A stretch of DNA of 64,000 nucleotides, from NCBI RefSeq assembly GCF_016907955.1, contig NZ_JAFBCX010000020.1:62001-126000 (forward strand), written 5' to 3'. Below are positions 24,550-32,699 of this stretch, piece by piece; within the stretch, counting starts at the first letter, position 1; the number at the start of each line of letters is the position of its first letter. The notes beneath the pieces are model-generated. The model did not search any database. It was not told the origin of the DNA and saw only the letters and a program-made list of their open reading frames with translations. The translations under genes were made by a program, and so were the position numbers. Origin of the DNA: Lentzea nigeriaca (GTDB lineage Bacteria; Actinomycetota; Actinomycetes; Mycobacteriales; Pseudonocardiaceae).

Positions 24550-25493
24550 TCGTCTGCCAGACCTGCGGAGAGCACAACGCGCCCAACGCGGAGTTCTGCG
24601 GCAACTGCGGCGACTTCCTGAAGTGGACTGGTGCCAGGGTGCAGACGGGCGCGGTCCGTCCGGACGACGCGCCGCAGCCGCAGCCGCAGCCGCACCACCG
24701 TCCACAACAGACGATGCGGCGGCAGGCCCGGCCGGGTGATCTGATCTGCGGCCAGTGTGGCTCGGGCAACGTGCCCACCAGGAAGTTCTGCGGCGTCTGC
24801 GGTCAGTCGCTGCACGACGCGGTCACGCGGAAGCAACCGTGGTGGAAGCGCTGGGTGCCGAGGCGAGGCCCGACGTACAAGAAGCACGGCAGCCGGCCGC
24901 GTCGCGTCAAGCGAACGACCAAGGTCCGCCAGGGCATCGGCAAGGCCTTCCGGTGGGCGCTCGCGGTCGTGGTGCTGCTGTTCGGCGGGCTGTACGGGTT
25001 CTCCCCGCCGTTCCGCAGCAACGTCAACACCCAGGTCGTCCAGGCCAAGGACGCGGTCGTCGATCTCTTCGTCGAGGACTGGGTGCCGGTGCGGCAGAGC
25101 TCGCTCACGGCGTCCCAGGAACGCCCCGACCATCCCGCCGCGCTGGCCATGGACAACGACTACGGCACCTACTGGGCGGCGCCCGACGCGAAGACCGCGG
25201 CGCTGACCATCCAGTTCGACCACGCCACCGACCTGCGCCGGATGATCGTCTACAACGGCAACCCGAAGAAGTACCTGGGAACCGCCCGGCCGCAACGCCT
25301 CACGCTGGTGTTCGACACCGGCAAGACCTTCGACATCCCGCTCACCGACTCGGCGGAGCAGCAGCACCACGACATCAAGAACGGTGACGGCGTCAAGCAG
25401 GTCCAGGTGCTCATCGCGGGCGTCTACCCGTCCAGCGAGAGCACCGACGTGGTGATCAGCGAGATCGAGCTGTTCCAGAAGCAGGTGAAGTGA
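24546..25493 (+). CDS. Zinc-ribbon membrane protein with C-terminal extracytoplasmic beta-sandwich, eCIS-associated
   Basis: A 315-residue protein. Two zinc ribbons use Cys4/7/18/21 and Cys68/71/82/85. A Pro/Gln linker lies between them and a basic stretch (~95-128) follows. A single membrane helix (~137-155) leads to an extracytoplasmic discoidin-like domain ('PAALAMDNDYGTYWAA' region, 'MIVYNGNPKKYLGTARPQRL'). This topology would let the cytoplasmic ribbons meet the particle while the outer domain contacts the wall. Streptomyces intracellular injection systems use a membrane partner of broadly this kind, so this is my candidate docking protein. That equivalence is inference. ATG overlaps the upstream stop. 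Confidence 0.78.
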   Translation: MIVCQTCGEHNAPNAEFCGNCGDFLKWTGARVQTGAVRPDDAPQPQPQPHHRPQQTMRRQARPGDLICGQCGSGNVPTRKFCGVCGQSLHDAVTRKQPWWKRWVPRRGPTYKKHGSRPRRVKRTTKVRQGIGKAFRWALAVVVLLFGGLYGFSPPFRSNVNTQVVQAKDAVVDLFVEDWVPVRQSSLTASQERPDHPAALAMDNDYGTYWAAPDAKTAALTIQFDHATDLRRMIVYNGNPKKYLGTARPQRLTLVFDTGKTFDIPLTDSAEQQHHDIKNGDGVKQVQVLIAGVYPSSESTDVVISEIELFQKQVK

Positions 25494-25495
25494 CC

Positions 25496-28483
25496 ATGCG
25501 CGTACTTCCGTTGGTGCTCGTGGCGCTGCTCGCCACGCCGGTTCCCGTCAGCCGGGCCCAACCGGCACCCGAGCCGGAGCCGTTCAAGATCGGTTTCTCC
25601 AGTTCGGAGAACGACGACCGCGATCTCTTCACCGTCGACAGCAACGGAAACACGCGCACCAACCTCACGAAGAGCCCTGGCAGCCAGCAGGAACCGGCGT
25701 TCTCTCTCGACGGCACCAAGCTCGCCTACGCCGACGGCGACCACATCGTGATCGCCAACGCCGACGGCACGAACCCCAGGCGCCTCAACACCGAAGCCCG
25801 ACCGCAGTCTCAACCCGCCTGGTCCCCGGACGGCACGATGATCGCCGCCGTCACCCGCGTCCCGGACGGCGAGGGCACCAGGCCGATCATCCAGATCCAC
25901 CGCGTGTCCGATGGCGCCAAGACCGGTGAGATCCCGATTCCCAGCCACCTCAGCGCCCGCGACACCCAGCCGGACTGGTCACCCGACGGCAAGACCATCG
26001 CGATCACCCGGCGCTCCGGCAACATCATCCCGCCGCGGCCGGAGATCACGGTGCCCGACACCGATCGCCCGTCCCGTCAGGGCAGCACGTTCGACCTCGA
26101 GCAGGTAGTGCACACCTCGCGCATCCCGCCGAAGCCGGACGTTGTGGTGCTCATCGACATCAGCGGCTCGATGCGCGACGAGCTGACAGGTGTGCAGGAC
26201 CAGCTGGGAAAGATCATGGAGGAGGTCAAGACGCTGCAGCCGGAGACCAGGTTCGGCGTCGCCACCTACGCGGGCGCGGAGAACAAGGACGAGGCGTTCC
26301 ACCGCCGCCTGGAGCTGACCGACAACGTCGACAAGGCCGTGGCCGCCGTCAAGGCCATCGACCTGGTCACGGACCCCGAGTCCACGGAGGTGTGGGCGAA
26401 CGCGCTGATCGAGACCGCCACCCGCGAGTTCGAGTTCCGGTCCGACGCCAGCAAGGTCGTCGTGATCATCGGTGACGAGCCGACCGCGGAGAACCTCGTC
26501 ACCGGCAAGGACTCGGTCGAGAACGCCATCGTCGAGCTCAAGCGCGCCAACATCCGCACCGTCGGTGTCGACAGCGGCGACGCCCGGGTCGGGCTCAACT
26601 CGAAGAAGCAGATCGACGAGATCATCAAGGACCCCAAGGGCTCGCTGCAGAAGTACGTGAAGGGCGCCGGCCCGGAGAAGATCCGCGCGGCGATCCTCGA
26701 CGGCATCAAGGACCTCGACGTCACGGTCACGCCGGTGCCGAAGTGCGACACCGGTCTCACCGTCGAGCTGACCCCGCCGGGACCGGTCACCGGCCAGAGC
26801 GGCGAGGACGTGAAGTTCGCCGAGAAGTTCACGGTCTCCCCGAGCACCACTCCCGGCACCACTTTGCGTTGCACCATCGAGTTCCGGCTCAACAACGAGC
26901 CCACGGCCCGCCCCGGCCACGTCCAGACCGTCACCGTGCGGGTGGCCGACCTGGTCAAGCCGGTGGTGCGGGTCGACGACGTGACAGTGCAGGCCCAGGA
27001 CGGCGCCGATGTCGCGGTCACCTACCAGGCGAGCGCCACCGACAGCCAGAACCGTCCGCTCACGCCGGTCTGCACACCGCCGTCCGGCTCGAAGTTCCCG
27101 ATCGGCGTCACCCGAGTCACCTGCACGGCGACCGACGCCCAGGGCAACACCGGCACCGACACCGCGCTCGTCACCGTAATCTCGGCCGCTCCGGACGGCC
27201 CCGAGGTCTGGCTCGTCACACCGGACGGCAGCGCGCAGATCAACCTGTCCCAGCGCTTCGGCGAGCCGTGCCGCAACCGGCCCGGCGAGGATCCGGCGTG
27301 GTCGCCGGACGGCAAAACCCTCGCCGTCACGCAGGACGGGCAGATCTGCGCGGTCGACGCCGACGGCACCGGCGCCCGTGTGATCGTCAGGACCGGCTCC
27401 AACGTCGAACGCCCGAGGAGCCCGGCGTGGCTCCCGGACGGCACCAGGATCGTCTTCGCCGCGTCGGACGTGGAGTCGCCACCGGACCTGTGGACGGTGG
27501 CCGTGCAGAACGGCACACCGCGATCGCTCACCAAGAACGCCAGTCAGCCCGCGGTGCGACGACTTCCGCGGCTCACGGTGACCACGACCGCGACACCGGC
27601 CGAGATTCCGTTCAACGGCAAGTCGACGATCGAGGTCGTCGTGGCGAACACCGGTTTCGCACCCGCACCGGCCACGCTCACCGTGACCGTGCCGGAAGGC
27701 CTGACGGGCGGGCCGGCCGGTGGTGACCTCGGCACGATCGCACCGGGCGACCGGAAGGTCGTCAGCGGAGAAGCCACCGGTGTCACGGCGGGAGAGCACG
27801 TGATGACTGCCGCGGTCGGCACGATCACGTCCAGGGTCACCGTGAAGGTGCTGGAACGAACGGGATCGCTTTCGCTGGCGATGTCGGCGAGCCCGCGGCC
27901 GGCGTTCGTCGGCGGTGACGACGTGACCGTGACGTTCAAGCTGCTCAACAGTTCGGGCTCGACGCTCACCGACGTGCGGGTGGTCGCCTCCGCGTTCGGC
28001 TGCGACCCCGAGTGCGCGGTCGGCACGCTCGGACCCGACGGTCAGACCGAGGTCAGGTTCACGATCCCGGCCACCCAGGCCGTCGACCGCGAGCTCGTCG
28101 GCGTCGTGATCGCCACCGGGCCGGACGAGGACGCGGCGGACAACGTCGCCACCACGCAGATCGTGATCAAGCAGCCGACACTGACCCTCGACCAGCAGGC
28201 GGGTCCGCTCGGCGGCGTGGTCTCGGTGCAGGGCAAGGACTTCCCGCCGGGCGCCAGGGTGCGGCTCGGCTGGAACCCCGGCATCTCCGAGACACCGGGG
28301 GAGATCGTCACCGCCGACGGCACGTTCTCCGCGCAGATGCTGGTCTTCCACAACGACACCGAAGGAACCCGGCAGGCGACCGGTACCTCCGTCGGGGGCA
28401 CGAGGTTCGGCGAGGTGAAGTCGGGCGACTTCCTCGCGCTGCCGAGCACCGTGCAACCGTCGGACTTCGTCGTACGCGGCTGA
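25496..28483 (+). CDS. Large secreted protein: PD40 propeller, VWA, HYR and CARDB-like domains
   Basis: A 995-residue exported protein. A signal peptide (~1-21, ends 'SRA|QP') is followed by PD40 repeats (~30-190), a von Willebrand A domain (~215-395) with metal-site motif 'DISGS' at 221, an HYR-like beta domain (~500-570), a second PD40 set (~575-680), and CARDB/IPT-like beta domains to the end. It looks built for adhesion or protein-protein contact outside the membrane. ATG 25496 has AGGTGA upstream; a GTG at 25490 overlapping the previous stop is an alternative. As the last gene of the main eCIS operon it probably serves the system, but its role is unknown. Confidence 0.82.
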   Translation: MRVLPLVLVALLATPVPVSRAQPAPEPEPFKIGFSSSENDDRDLFTVDSNGNTRTNLTKSPGSQQEPAFSLDGTKLAYADGDHIVIANADGTNPRRLNTEARPQSQPAWSPDGTMIAAVTRVPDGEGTRPIIQIHRVSDGAKTGEIPIPSHLSARDTQPDWSPDGKTIAITRRSGNIIPPRPEITVPDTDRPSRQGSTFDLEQVVHTSRIPPKPDVVVLIDISGSMRDELTGVQDQLGKIMEEVKTLQPETRFGVATYAGAENKDEAFHRRLELTDNVDKAVAAVKAIDLVTDPESTEVWANALIETATREFEFRSDASKVVVIIGDEPTAENLVTGKDSVENAIVELKRANIRTVGVDSGDARVGLNSKKQIDEIIKDPKGSLQKYVKGAGPEKIRAAILDGIKDLDVTVTPVPKCDTGLTVELTPPGPVTGQSGEDVKFAEKFTVSPSTTPGTTLRCTIEFRLNNEPTARPGHVQTVTVRVADLVKPVVRVDDVTVQAQDGADVAVTYQASATDSQNRPLTPVCTPPSGSKFPIGVTRVTCTATDAQGNTGTDTALVTVISAAPDGPEVWLVTPDGSAQINLSQRFGEPCRNRPGEDPAWSPDGKTLAVTQDGQICAVDADGTGARVIVRTGSNVERPRSPAWLPDGTRIVFAASDVESPPDLWTVAVQNGTPRSLTKNASQPAVRRLPRLTVTTTATPAEIPFNGKSTIEVVVANTGFAPAPATLTVTVPEGLTGGPAGGDLGTIAPGDRKVVSGEATGVTAGEHVMTAAVGTITSRVTVKVLERTGSLSLAMSASPRPAFVGGDDVTVTFKLLNSSGSTLTDVRVVASAFGCDPECAVGTLGPDGQTEVRFTIPATQAVDRELVGVVIATGPDEDAADNVATTQIVIKQPTLTLDQQAGPLGGVVSVQGKDFPPGARVRLGWNPGISETPGEIVTADGTFSAQMLVFHNDTEGTRQATGTSVGGTRFGEVKSGDFLALPSTVQPSDFVVRG

Positions 28484-28488
28484 TCGGG

Positions 28489-28504
28489 CTTCCCCAACGG
28501 GCAG
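28489..28504. promoter_or_regulatory. Palindrome CTTCCC-N4-GGGCAG, copy C (one mismatch)
   Basis: The same 6-4-6 layout as copies A and B with one stem mismatch, 6 bp after the VWA-protein stop and 70 bp before the ATG of the COG1470-like gene. Because it follows a gene end it could also act as a weak terminator. Confidence 0.35.
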
Positions 28505-28573
28505 AGATGGGCGCACCCGGTCACGCCTCCACCGCCGCTGTGCGGCGACAGGGAAAGAAGGAGACTGCCAGTC

Positions 28574-29869
28574 ATGGGAGCAACAGCGACACTGTCCACT
28601 TCGGACCTTGCCGTCGCACCGGGCGGGGACGTCACCTGCCAGGTGATGGTGCGCAACGCGGGCGAGCTGGTGGACCAGTTCACGGTCGACGTCGTCGGCG
28701 ACGCCGCGTCGTGGAGCCACGCCGAACCGCCGGTGGTGAACCTCAACCCCGGTGAGTCCGCGCCCGTGCTCATCCGGTTCGCCCCACCGCGCGCCACGGG
28801 CGTCTACGCGGGCTCCGTCCCGTTCGGAGTCCGCGTCATCTCGCGCGAGGACCCGCACGGCTCGGTCGTCGAGGAAGGCGTCGTCACGGTCGGCGCGTTC
28901 ACCGACGTGGCCGCCGAACTGGTGCCCGCAAAGGCGGAGGGCGGACGGAAGGCCAAGTACGAGGTCGCCGTCGACAACGTGGGCAACTCGCCCGCGCTGC
29001 TGCGGCTGCGGGCCATCGATCCGGAGGACGAGCTGGACTTCCGGCTCGACCGCTCGGAGATCTCGCTGCCACCGGGCACCACCGCGTTCGTGCGGCTGCA
29101 GGCCAAGCCGCGCAGGACGTTCCTGCGCGGTGAACCGAAGCGGCATCCGTTCCAGGTCGAGATCATGCCGGAGCAGGGCGACCCGCTGCTGGCGCAGGGC
29201 ACGATGGTCCAGCGGCAGCTGTTGCCGAAGTGGTTGCTGCCGGCCCTGATCGCACTGCTCCTGCTCGCGGGTGCGCTGGCGGCGCTGTGGTTCAGCGTGC
29301 TCAAGCCCGCCGTGAAGTCCGCTGCCCGTGAGGCGATGCAGCAGGAGAGCGCGGAGATCAAGCAGAAGAGCGAGGACGCGGCCGGCGCGGCGGGAGCGGC
29401 CAAGGAGGAGTCGAAGAAGGCGGCGGCCAACGCCGAGCAGGCACTGGGCGCGCTGGGCCTCAAGCCGGGCGACACGAGCGGGACGCCGACGCTGCCCAAG
29501 CCCGCGGAGAAGGGCGAGTCCGTGACGTTCCGGATCGACGTCACCGCGCCGATCGTGGCGAACACCAGTTCGTTCACCGAGGTGTCCTTCACCCCGCCGG
29601 ACGACAAGAAGACCGTTCTGGTCAAGGACATCTTCTTCGAGAACGCCAAGGGCGACACGGGAACGGCCCAGCTCGTCCGGGACGCGAACGGGACGCGCAC
29701 CGTCATCAGGGTCATCGGGCTCGGGAACTTCCGGGACCGCGACGAGCACGTCCAGGAACCGCTGCGGTTCCAGCCGGGCGAGAAGATCGTGTTCCGGGTT
29801 AGCTGCCAGAACCCGCAGCCCAAGGGCGCGTGCACGCCTTCGGTCGTCCTCAACGGGCGGGCGGAATGA
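28574..29869 (+). CDS. COG1470-like membrane protein, eCIS-associated
   Basis: A 431-residue protein with two beta-sandwich repeats (~1-115 and ~116-205) of the COG1470/CARDB type ('VRNAGELVDQFTVDVVGDAA', 'VDNVGNSPALLRLRAIDPED'). One membrane helix (~218-240) is followed by an Ala/Lys/Glu-rich coiled-coil segment (~245-290) and a C-terminal beta domain. No signal peptide is seen, so the N-terminal sandwiches may be cytoplasmic and the C-terminal domain outside. Related 'hydrolytic protein' genes accompany Streptomyces injection-system loci. ATG 28574 has AAGGAGA 10 bp upstream. It is separated from the main operon by 90 bp carrying palindrome copy C and may have its own promoter. Confidence 0.78.
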   Translation: MGATATLSTSDLAVAPGGDVTCQVMVRNAGELVDQFTVDVVGDAASWSHAEPPVVNLNPGESAPVLIRFAPPRATGVYAGSVPFGVRVISREDPHGSVVEEGVVTVGAFTDVAAELVPAKAEGGRKAKYEVAVDNVGNSPALLRLRAIDPEDELDFRLDRSEISLPPGTTAFVRLQAKPRRTFLRGEPKRHPFQVEIMPEQGDPLLAQGTMVQRQLLPKWLLPALIALLLLAGALAALWFSVLKPAVKSAAREAMQQESAEIKQKSEDAAGAAGAAKEESKKAAANAEQALGALGLKPGDTSGTPTLPKPAEKGESVTFRIDVTAPIVANTSSFTEVSFTPPDDKKTVLVKDIFFENAKGDTGTAQLVRDANGTRTVIRVIGLGNFRDRDEHVQEPLRFQPGEKIVFRVSCQNPQPKGACTPSVVLNGRAE

Positions 29870-29885
29870 CGTCAGCGGCGAGGTC

Positions 29886-29925
29886 GATGAAGGGAACCAT
29901 CCTGTGGCTGAAGGTTCCCTTCATC
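29886..29925. terminator. Bidirectional hairpin between eCIS and regulatory trio
   Basis: A perfect 13-bp inverted repeat (GATGAAGGGAACC and its complement) with a 14-base loop lies between two converging gene ends. Its right arm is part of a 16-base sequence repeated exactly at 46652-46667, again at the 3' end of a reverse-strand gene. Confidence 0.75.
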
Positions 29926-29928
29926 GTC

Positions 29929-30555
29929 CTAGATGAGGCCTTCGCGGAGTGCGAAGGCTACTGCGTGAGCGCGGTTGCGCAGCTGGAAGCGGTTGGTGAT
30001 GTCGTGCAGGATCGACTTCACCGTCCGCTGCGAGTAGCACAGCCGCTCCGCGATCTCCCTGGTCTCCAGACCGTCGGCGATCATCCGCAGCACTTCGGTC
30101 TCCCTGCTGGACATACCGGCGAGGTTGAGCCCGTTGGGGCGCAACACGTTGCGCTGCAGCTGGGACACGCGGCCGAGCAACCGGCCGAGCAGGTCCGCGG
30201 GCAGCGACCCCTCCCCGGCGTGTGCCGCGCGGATCAACCGGACCAGCGTGTCCGGGGTGGCGTCGGAGCGGCGCAGCACTGCGGAGACACCGCTGCCGAC
30301 GATGTCGAGCAGCTCGGAGTCGGCCACGTCACCGGCGACGAGCACGATGCCGGGATTGGGCTGGCACTGCAGCTTTCTGAGCAGTTGCAGCACGTTCTCG
30401 TCGAGACGTTCCGCGACGACGAGCGCGACGCAGCTCTCCGCGGTCTCCGGTTCGACGAGCCGGATCTCCGGCCGGGAGCGCAGTGCGACGGTCACGCCGG
30501 CGCGGGTGATGGAGTCGGTGGCGTGCAGGACGACGGTGACGGGCTCGGCGTTCAT
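29929..30555 (-). CDS. LuxR-family transcriptional regulator
   Basis: A 208-residue regulator with a receiver-like but unconvincing N-terminal part (no clear phospho-acceptor Asp pattern) and a C-terminal LuxR helix-turn-helix ('LNLAGMSSRETEVLRMIADG', 'TREIAERLCYSQRTVKSILH', residues ~140-205). ATG 30555 has AAGGGGAGC just upstream; an alternative ATG at 30624 overlaps the response-regulator stop (ATGA) and would add 23 residues. It is third in a reverse operon with a kinase and a response regulator and ends 4 bp from the terminator facing the eCIS. Confidence 0.87.
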   Translation of the reverse strand: MNAEPVTVVLHATDSITRAGVTVALRSRPEIRLVEPETAESCVALVVAERLDENVLQLLRKLQCQPNPGIVLVAGDVADSELLDIVGSGVSAVLRRSDATPDTLVRLIRAAHAGEGSLPADLLGRLLGRVSQLQRNVLRPNGLNLAGMSSRETEVLRMIADGLETREIAERLCYSQRTVKSILHDITNRFQLRNRAHAVAFALREGLI

Positions 30556-30620
30556 CAGCTCCCCTTCTGACGGCGGCACAACAATCATCCGACCGGGAAC
30601 GTCCCGGTCGTCAGGGGCAG

Positions 30621-31247
30621 TCATCCCGATGTGTCCCGGAACAGGTTTACGGCCTGAGCACGGTCCGCGACCTGCAGCTTGCGGAGGATGTTGGACACGT
30701 GGTTGCGGACGGTTTTGGTGCTCAGGAACAACTCCTTGGCGATCGCGGCGTTGCCCTTGCCGTCCGTCATGAGGCGGGCGACCTCGCGCTCGCGCCCGGT
30801 GAGCTCCGGGAGCGTGCTCGGACGTGGTGCTGTCGCGAAGAAGTCGAGCAACCGCGTGGCGACGGCAGGGCTGAAGATGGCCTCACCCTCGCCGACCGCG
30901 CGCACAGCGTCCACAATCTGTTGGGGACGCGAGGACTTCACCAAATACCCCCGAGCACCGGCTTTCATCGCCGCGAACACGGATTCGTCGTCCTCGAACA
31001 TCGTCAGCACGAGCACGCGTGCGGACGGTTGTGCCGCGACGATCCGGCGCGTCGCCTCCACACCGCCGAGATCCGGCATGTTGAGGTCCATCACGATCAC
31101 CTCGGGTTGCAGCTGCTGCGCGAGCTCGACGGCAGCGGTGCCACCGGAAGCCTCGCCGACGACCTCGATGCCGTTGTCGATCAGGGTGGCCATCACGCCG
31201 CGGCGGAACAGCGGGTGGTCGTCCACGACCAGCGCGCGCAACGTCAT
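30621..31247 (-). CDS. NarL/FixJ-family response regulator
   Basis: A 208-residue two-component regulator. The receiver domain (1-120) has 'VVDDHPLFRRGV' (acidic pair), phospho-acceptor Asp in 'VIVMDLNMPD' and the conserved Lys in 'YLVKSSRP'. The C-terminal LuxR helix-turn-helix contains 'LTGREREVARLMTDGKGNAA' and 'LSTKTVRNHVSNILRKL'. ATG 31247 overlaps the kinase stop (ATGA). The cognate kinase is the gene directly upstream. Given position, the eCIS is an attractive but unproven target. Confidence 0.93.
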   Translation of the reverse strand: MTLRALVVDDHPLFRRGVMATLIDNGIEVVGEASGGTAAVELAQQLQPEVIVMDLNMPDLGGVEATRRIVAAQPSARVLVLTMFEDDESVFAAMKAGARGYLVKSSRPQQIVDAVRAVGEGEAIFSPAVATRLLDFFATAPRPSTLPELTGREREVARLMTDGKGNAAIAKELFLSTKTVRNHVSNILRKLQVADRAQAVNLFRDTSG

Positions 31248-31882
31248 GACAGGGGCAGTGCGGCCGCGAGTCTGGTGCCGCCGTCGAGGCCGGGCTCGAC
31301 GCGACAGTTCCCGCCGAGATCGCTGGCGCGCTGCCGCATCGACGCGAGCCCCACGCCCGCCGCCACCTCGGCCGCTCCCACACCGTCGTCGACCACCTCG
31401 ACGTGCAGTTCGGCGTCGAACCACAGCCGCACCTGGCACGTGCGCGCCTCGGCGTGCGTCACGACGTTCGTCAGCGCCTCGCGGATGATCCGGTACGCGG
31501 CGACGCTCACCGCGTCGGGCAGCGGCGGAATCTCGCCGAGCAGCACGACGTCGATCGCGACGTGCAGCCGCGAGCGCAGCACGGCGACGAACCGCTCGAC
31601 CGCCCCGGTCAGGCCGTGCTTCGCCACCGAGGCCGGGTTCTCGCTTGCCACCAGCGCCTTGATGTCGTCGATCGCGGAGTGCATCTCCTCTTCGAGCACC
31701 GCGAGCATGCGCGCCGCCGCGGCCGGGTCGGAGGTGAGGAGCTGCCGTGCCGACCGCAGCCCCAGGGCGACAGCGGCGAGTGACGGGCCGACACCGTCGT
31801 GGAGATCTCGCAGCACCGCCCGGCGTGCTTCGGCCGCACTCCGGGCGCACGACTCCGCTGGGACGATGAATTGGCGGCGCAT
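31244..31882 (-). CDS. Cytosolic two-component histidine kinase (HisKA_3 type)
   Basis: A 212-residue kinase with no membrane segment or sensor domain. The phosphorylated His is in 'LRDLHDGVGPSLAAVALGL' (residues ~24-42). The ATP-binding part has the N-box 'REALTNVVTHA' (~135-145) and the G-box 'VVDDGVGAAEV'. At about half the usual NarX/DesK-like length, it must sense an internal signal through its short N-terminus or through a partner. ATG 31882 follows a strong GGGAGGGAG site. Coupled to the response regulator. Confidence 0.9.
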   Translation of the reverse strand: MRRQFIVPAESCARSAAEARRAVLRDLHDGVGPSLAAVALGLRSARQLLTSDPAAAARMLAVLEEEMHSAIDDIKALVASENPASVAKHGLTGAVERFVAVLRSRLHVAIDVVLLGEIPPLPDAVSVAAYRIIREALTNVVTHAEARTCQVRLWFDAELHVEVVDDGVGAAEVAAGVGLASMRQRASDLGGNCRVEPGLDGGTRLAAALPLS

Positions 31883-32051
31883 GCTCCCTCCCTCCCCGAA
31901 GATGACGTCGTTCCTGCGTCAGCACCCGTTTCGGGTATTCCCGATGGTGTGACGCCAAGTCCCCTGAACGGCCCATTCACCGCTGTGGCGGGAGTGGGTG
32001 ACGGGGTTCTCCGCACTTCGATGGAAGCGTTGGCGGCCCTGATACAGCCAG

Positions 32052-32699
32052 GTGGAGAAGCCAAATGGCCCGATGAGCGGTACGAGGTATTTGTGGGCCG
32101 AATGGGTGCTCCATACAGGTATGGGAGTCGAGGTCCACGACCCTCGCTGGCTCGCCGCCGTGCCGGGTGCCGAGCTCGTGGTCGGGCTGGACGATGTGGG
32201 TGAATGCGCCGCGAACAGTCACCGGGTGACCGTGTTGATCGACCTCGTGCCGTCGAACGTGTCATCGCTGCGGGAAATGGCCGCTTACGCCGTGGGGAAG
32301 GGTGCACGCAAGGTCCGCGTGCGGCCGTACGGCGTCGATCGGGTCGATCTCGTCTACGCGGCCGTGGAGCTGAATCGTGTCGCCGAGGACGACGCCGTCG
32401 AGGTGCAGTTCGACGTCACGTCCGCCGCGCTGCTGCGGTCGGATCCGTCGGCGTTCGTGCGCGTCGATCCGCTCGTGGTCAAGGCGGACGGGACGGTCGT
32501 GCCGATCTGCGTGGGCCTGGAGCAGTACGCGCTGGGGTCGCTGGGATCGTTGGACGAGTTGCTGGCGCAGTGGGACCCCGAGCCGGTCAGGGACCTGTGC
32601 CGGGTCGCGCTGGGACGCGCGCTGGCCGACACCGGCCCGCTGGTGTCGTGGTACGAGCACCTCACCCGGACAGCAGCGCTGATGCGGGCCGCGTGTTGA
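32052..32699 (+). CDS. Unknown protein resembling the C-terminal half of a radical SAM/SPASM protein
   Basis: About 215 residues from GTG 32052 (208 from ATG 32073); neither start has a good ribosome site. The region 'VTVLIDLVPSNVSSLREMAA' and 'ARKVRVRPYGVDR' reads like the later strands of a radical SAM barrel. 'DPLVVKADGTVVPICVGLEQ' followed by 'LGSLGSLDELLAQW' resembles the start of a SPASM segment, but there is no CxxxCxxC cluster and only two or three cysteines remain. I infer a decayed or repurposed remnant. The last 38 bp overlap the convergent PHP gene. Confidence 0.5.
   Translation: MEKPNGPMSGTRYLWAEWVLHTGMGVEVHDPRWLAAVPGAELVVGLDDVGECAANSHRVTVLIDLVPSNVSSLREMAAYAVGKGARKVRVRPYGVDRVDLVYAAVELNRVAEDDAVEVQFDVTSAALLRSDPSAFVRVDPLVVKADGTVVPICVGLEQYALGSLGSLDELLAQWDPEPVRDLCRVALGRALADTGPLVSWYEHLTRTAALMRAAC

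Noticed and set aside
25979..29749. A 1,256-codon reverse-strand open frame across the VWA and COG1470-like genes
   Set aside because: It is the high-GC antisense shadow of two well-supported forward genes. Its translation is Arg/Asp/His-rich and shows no domain.
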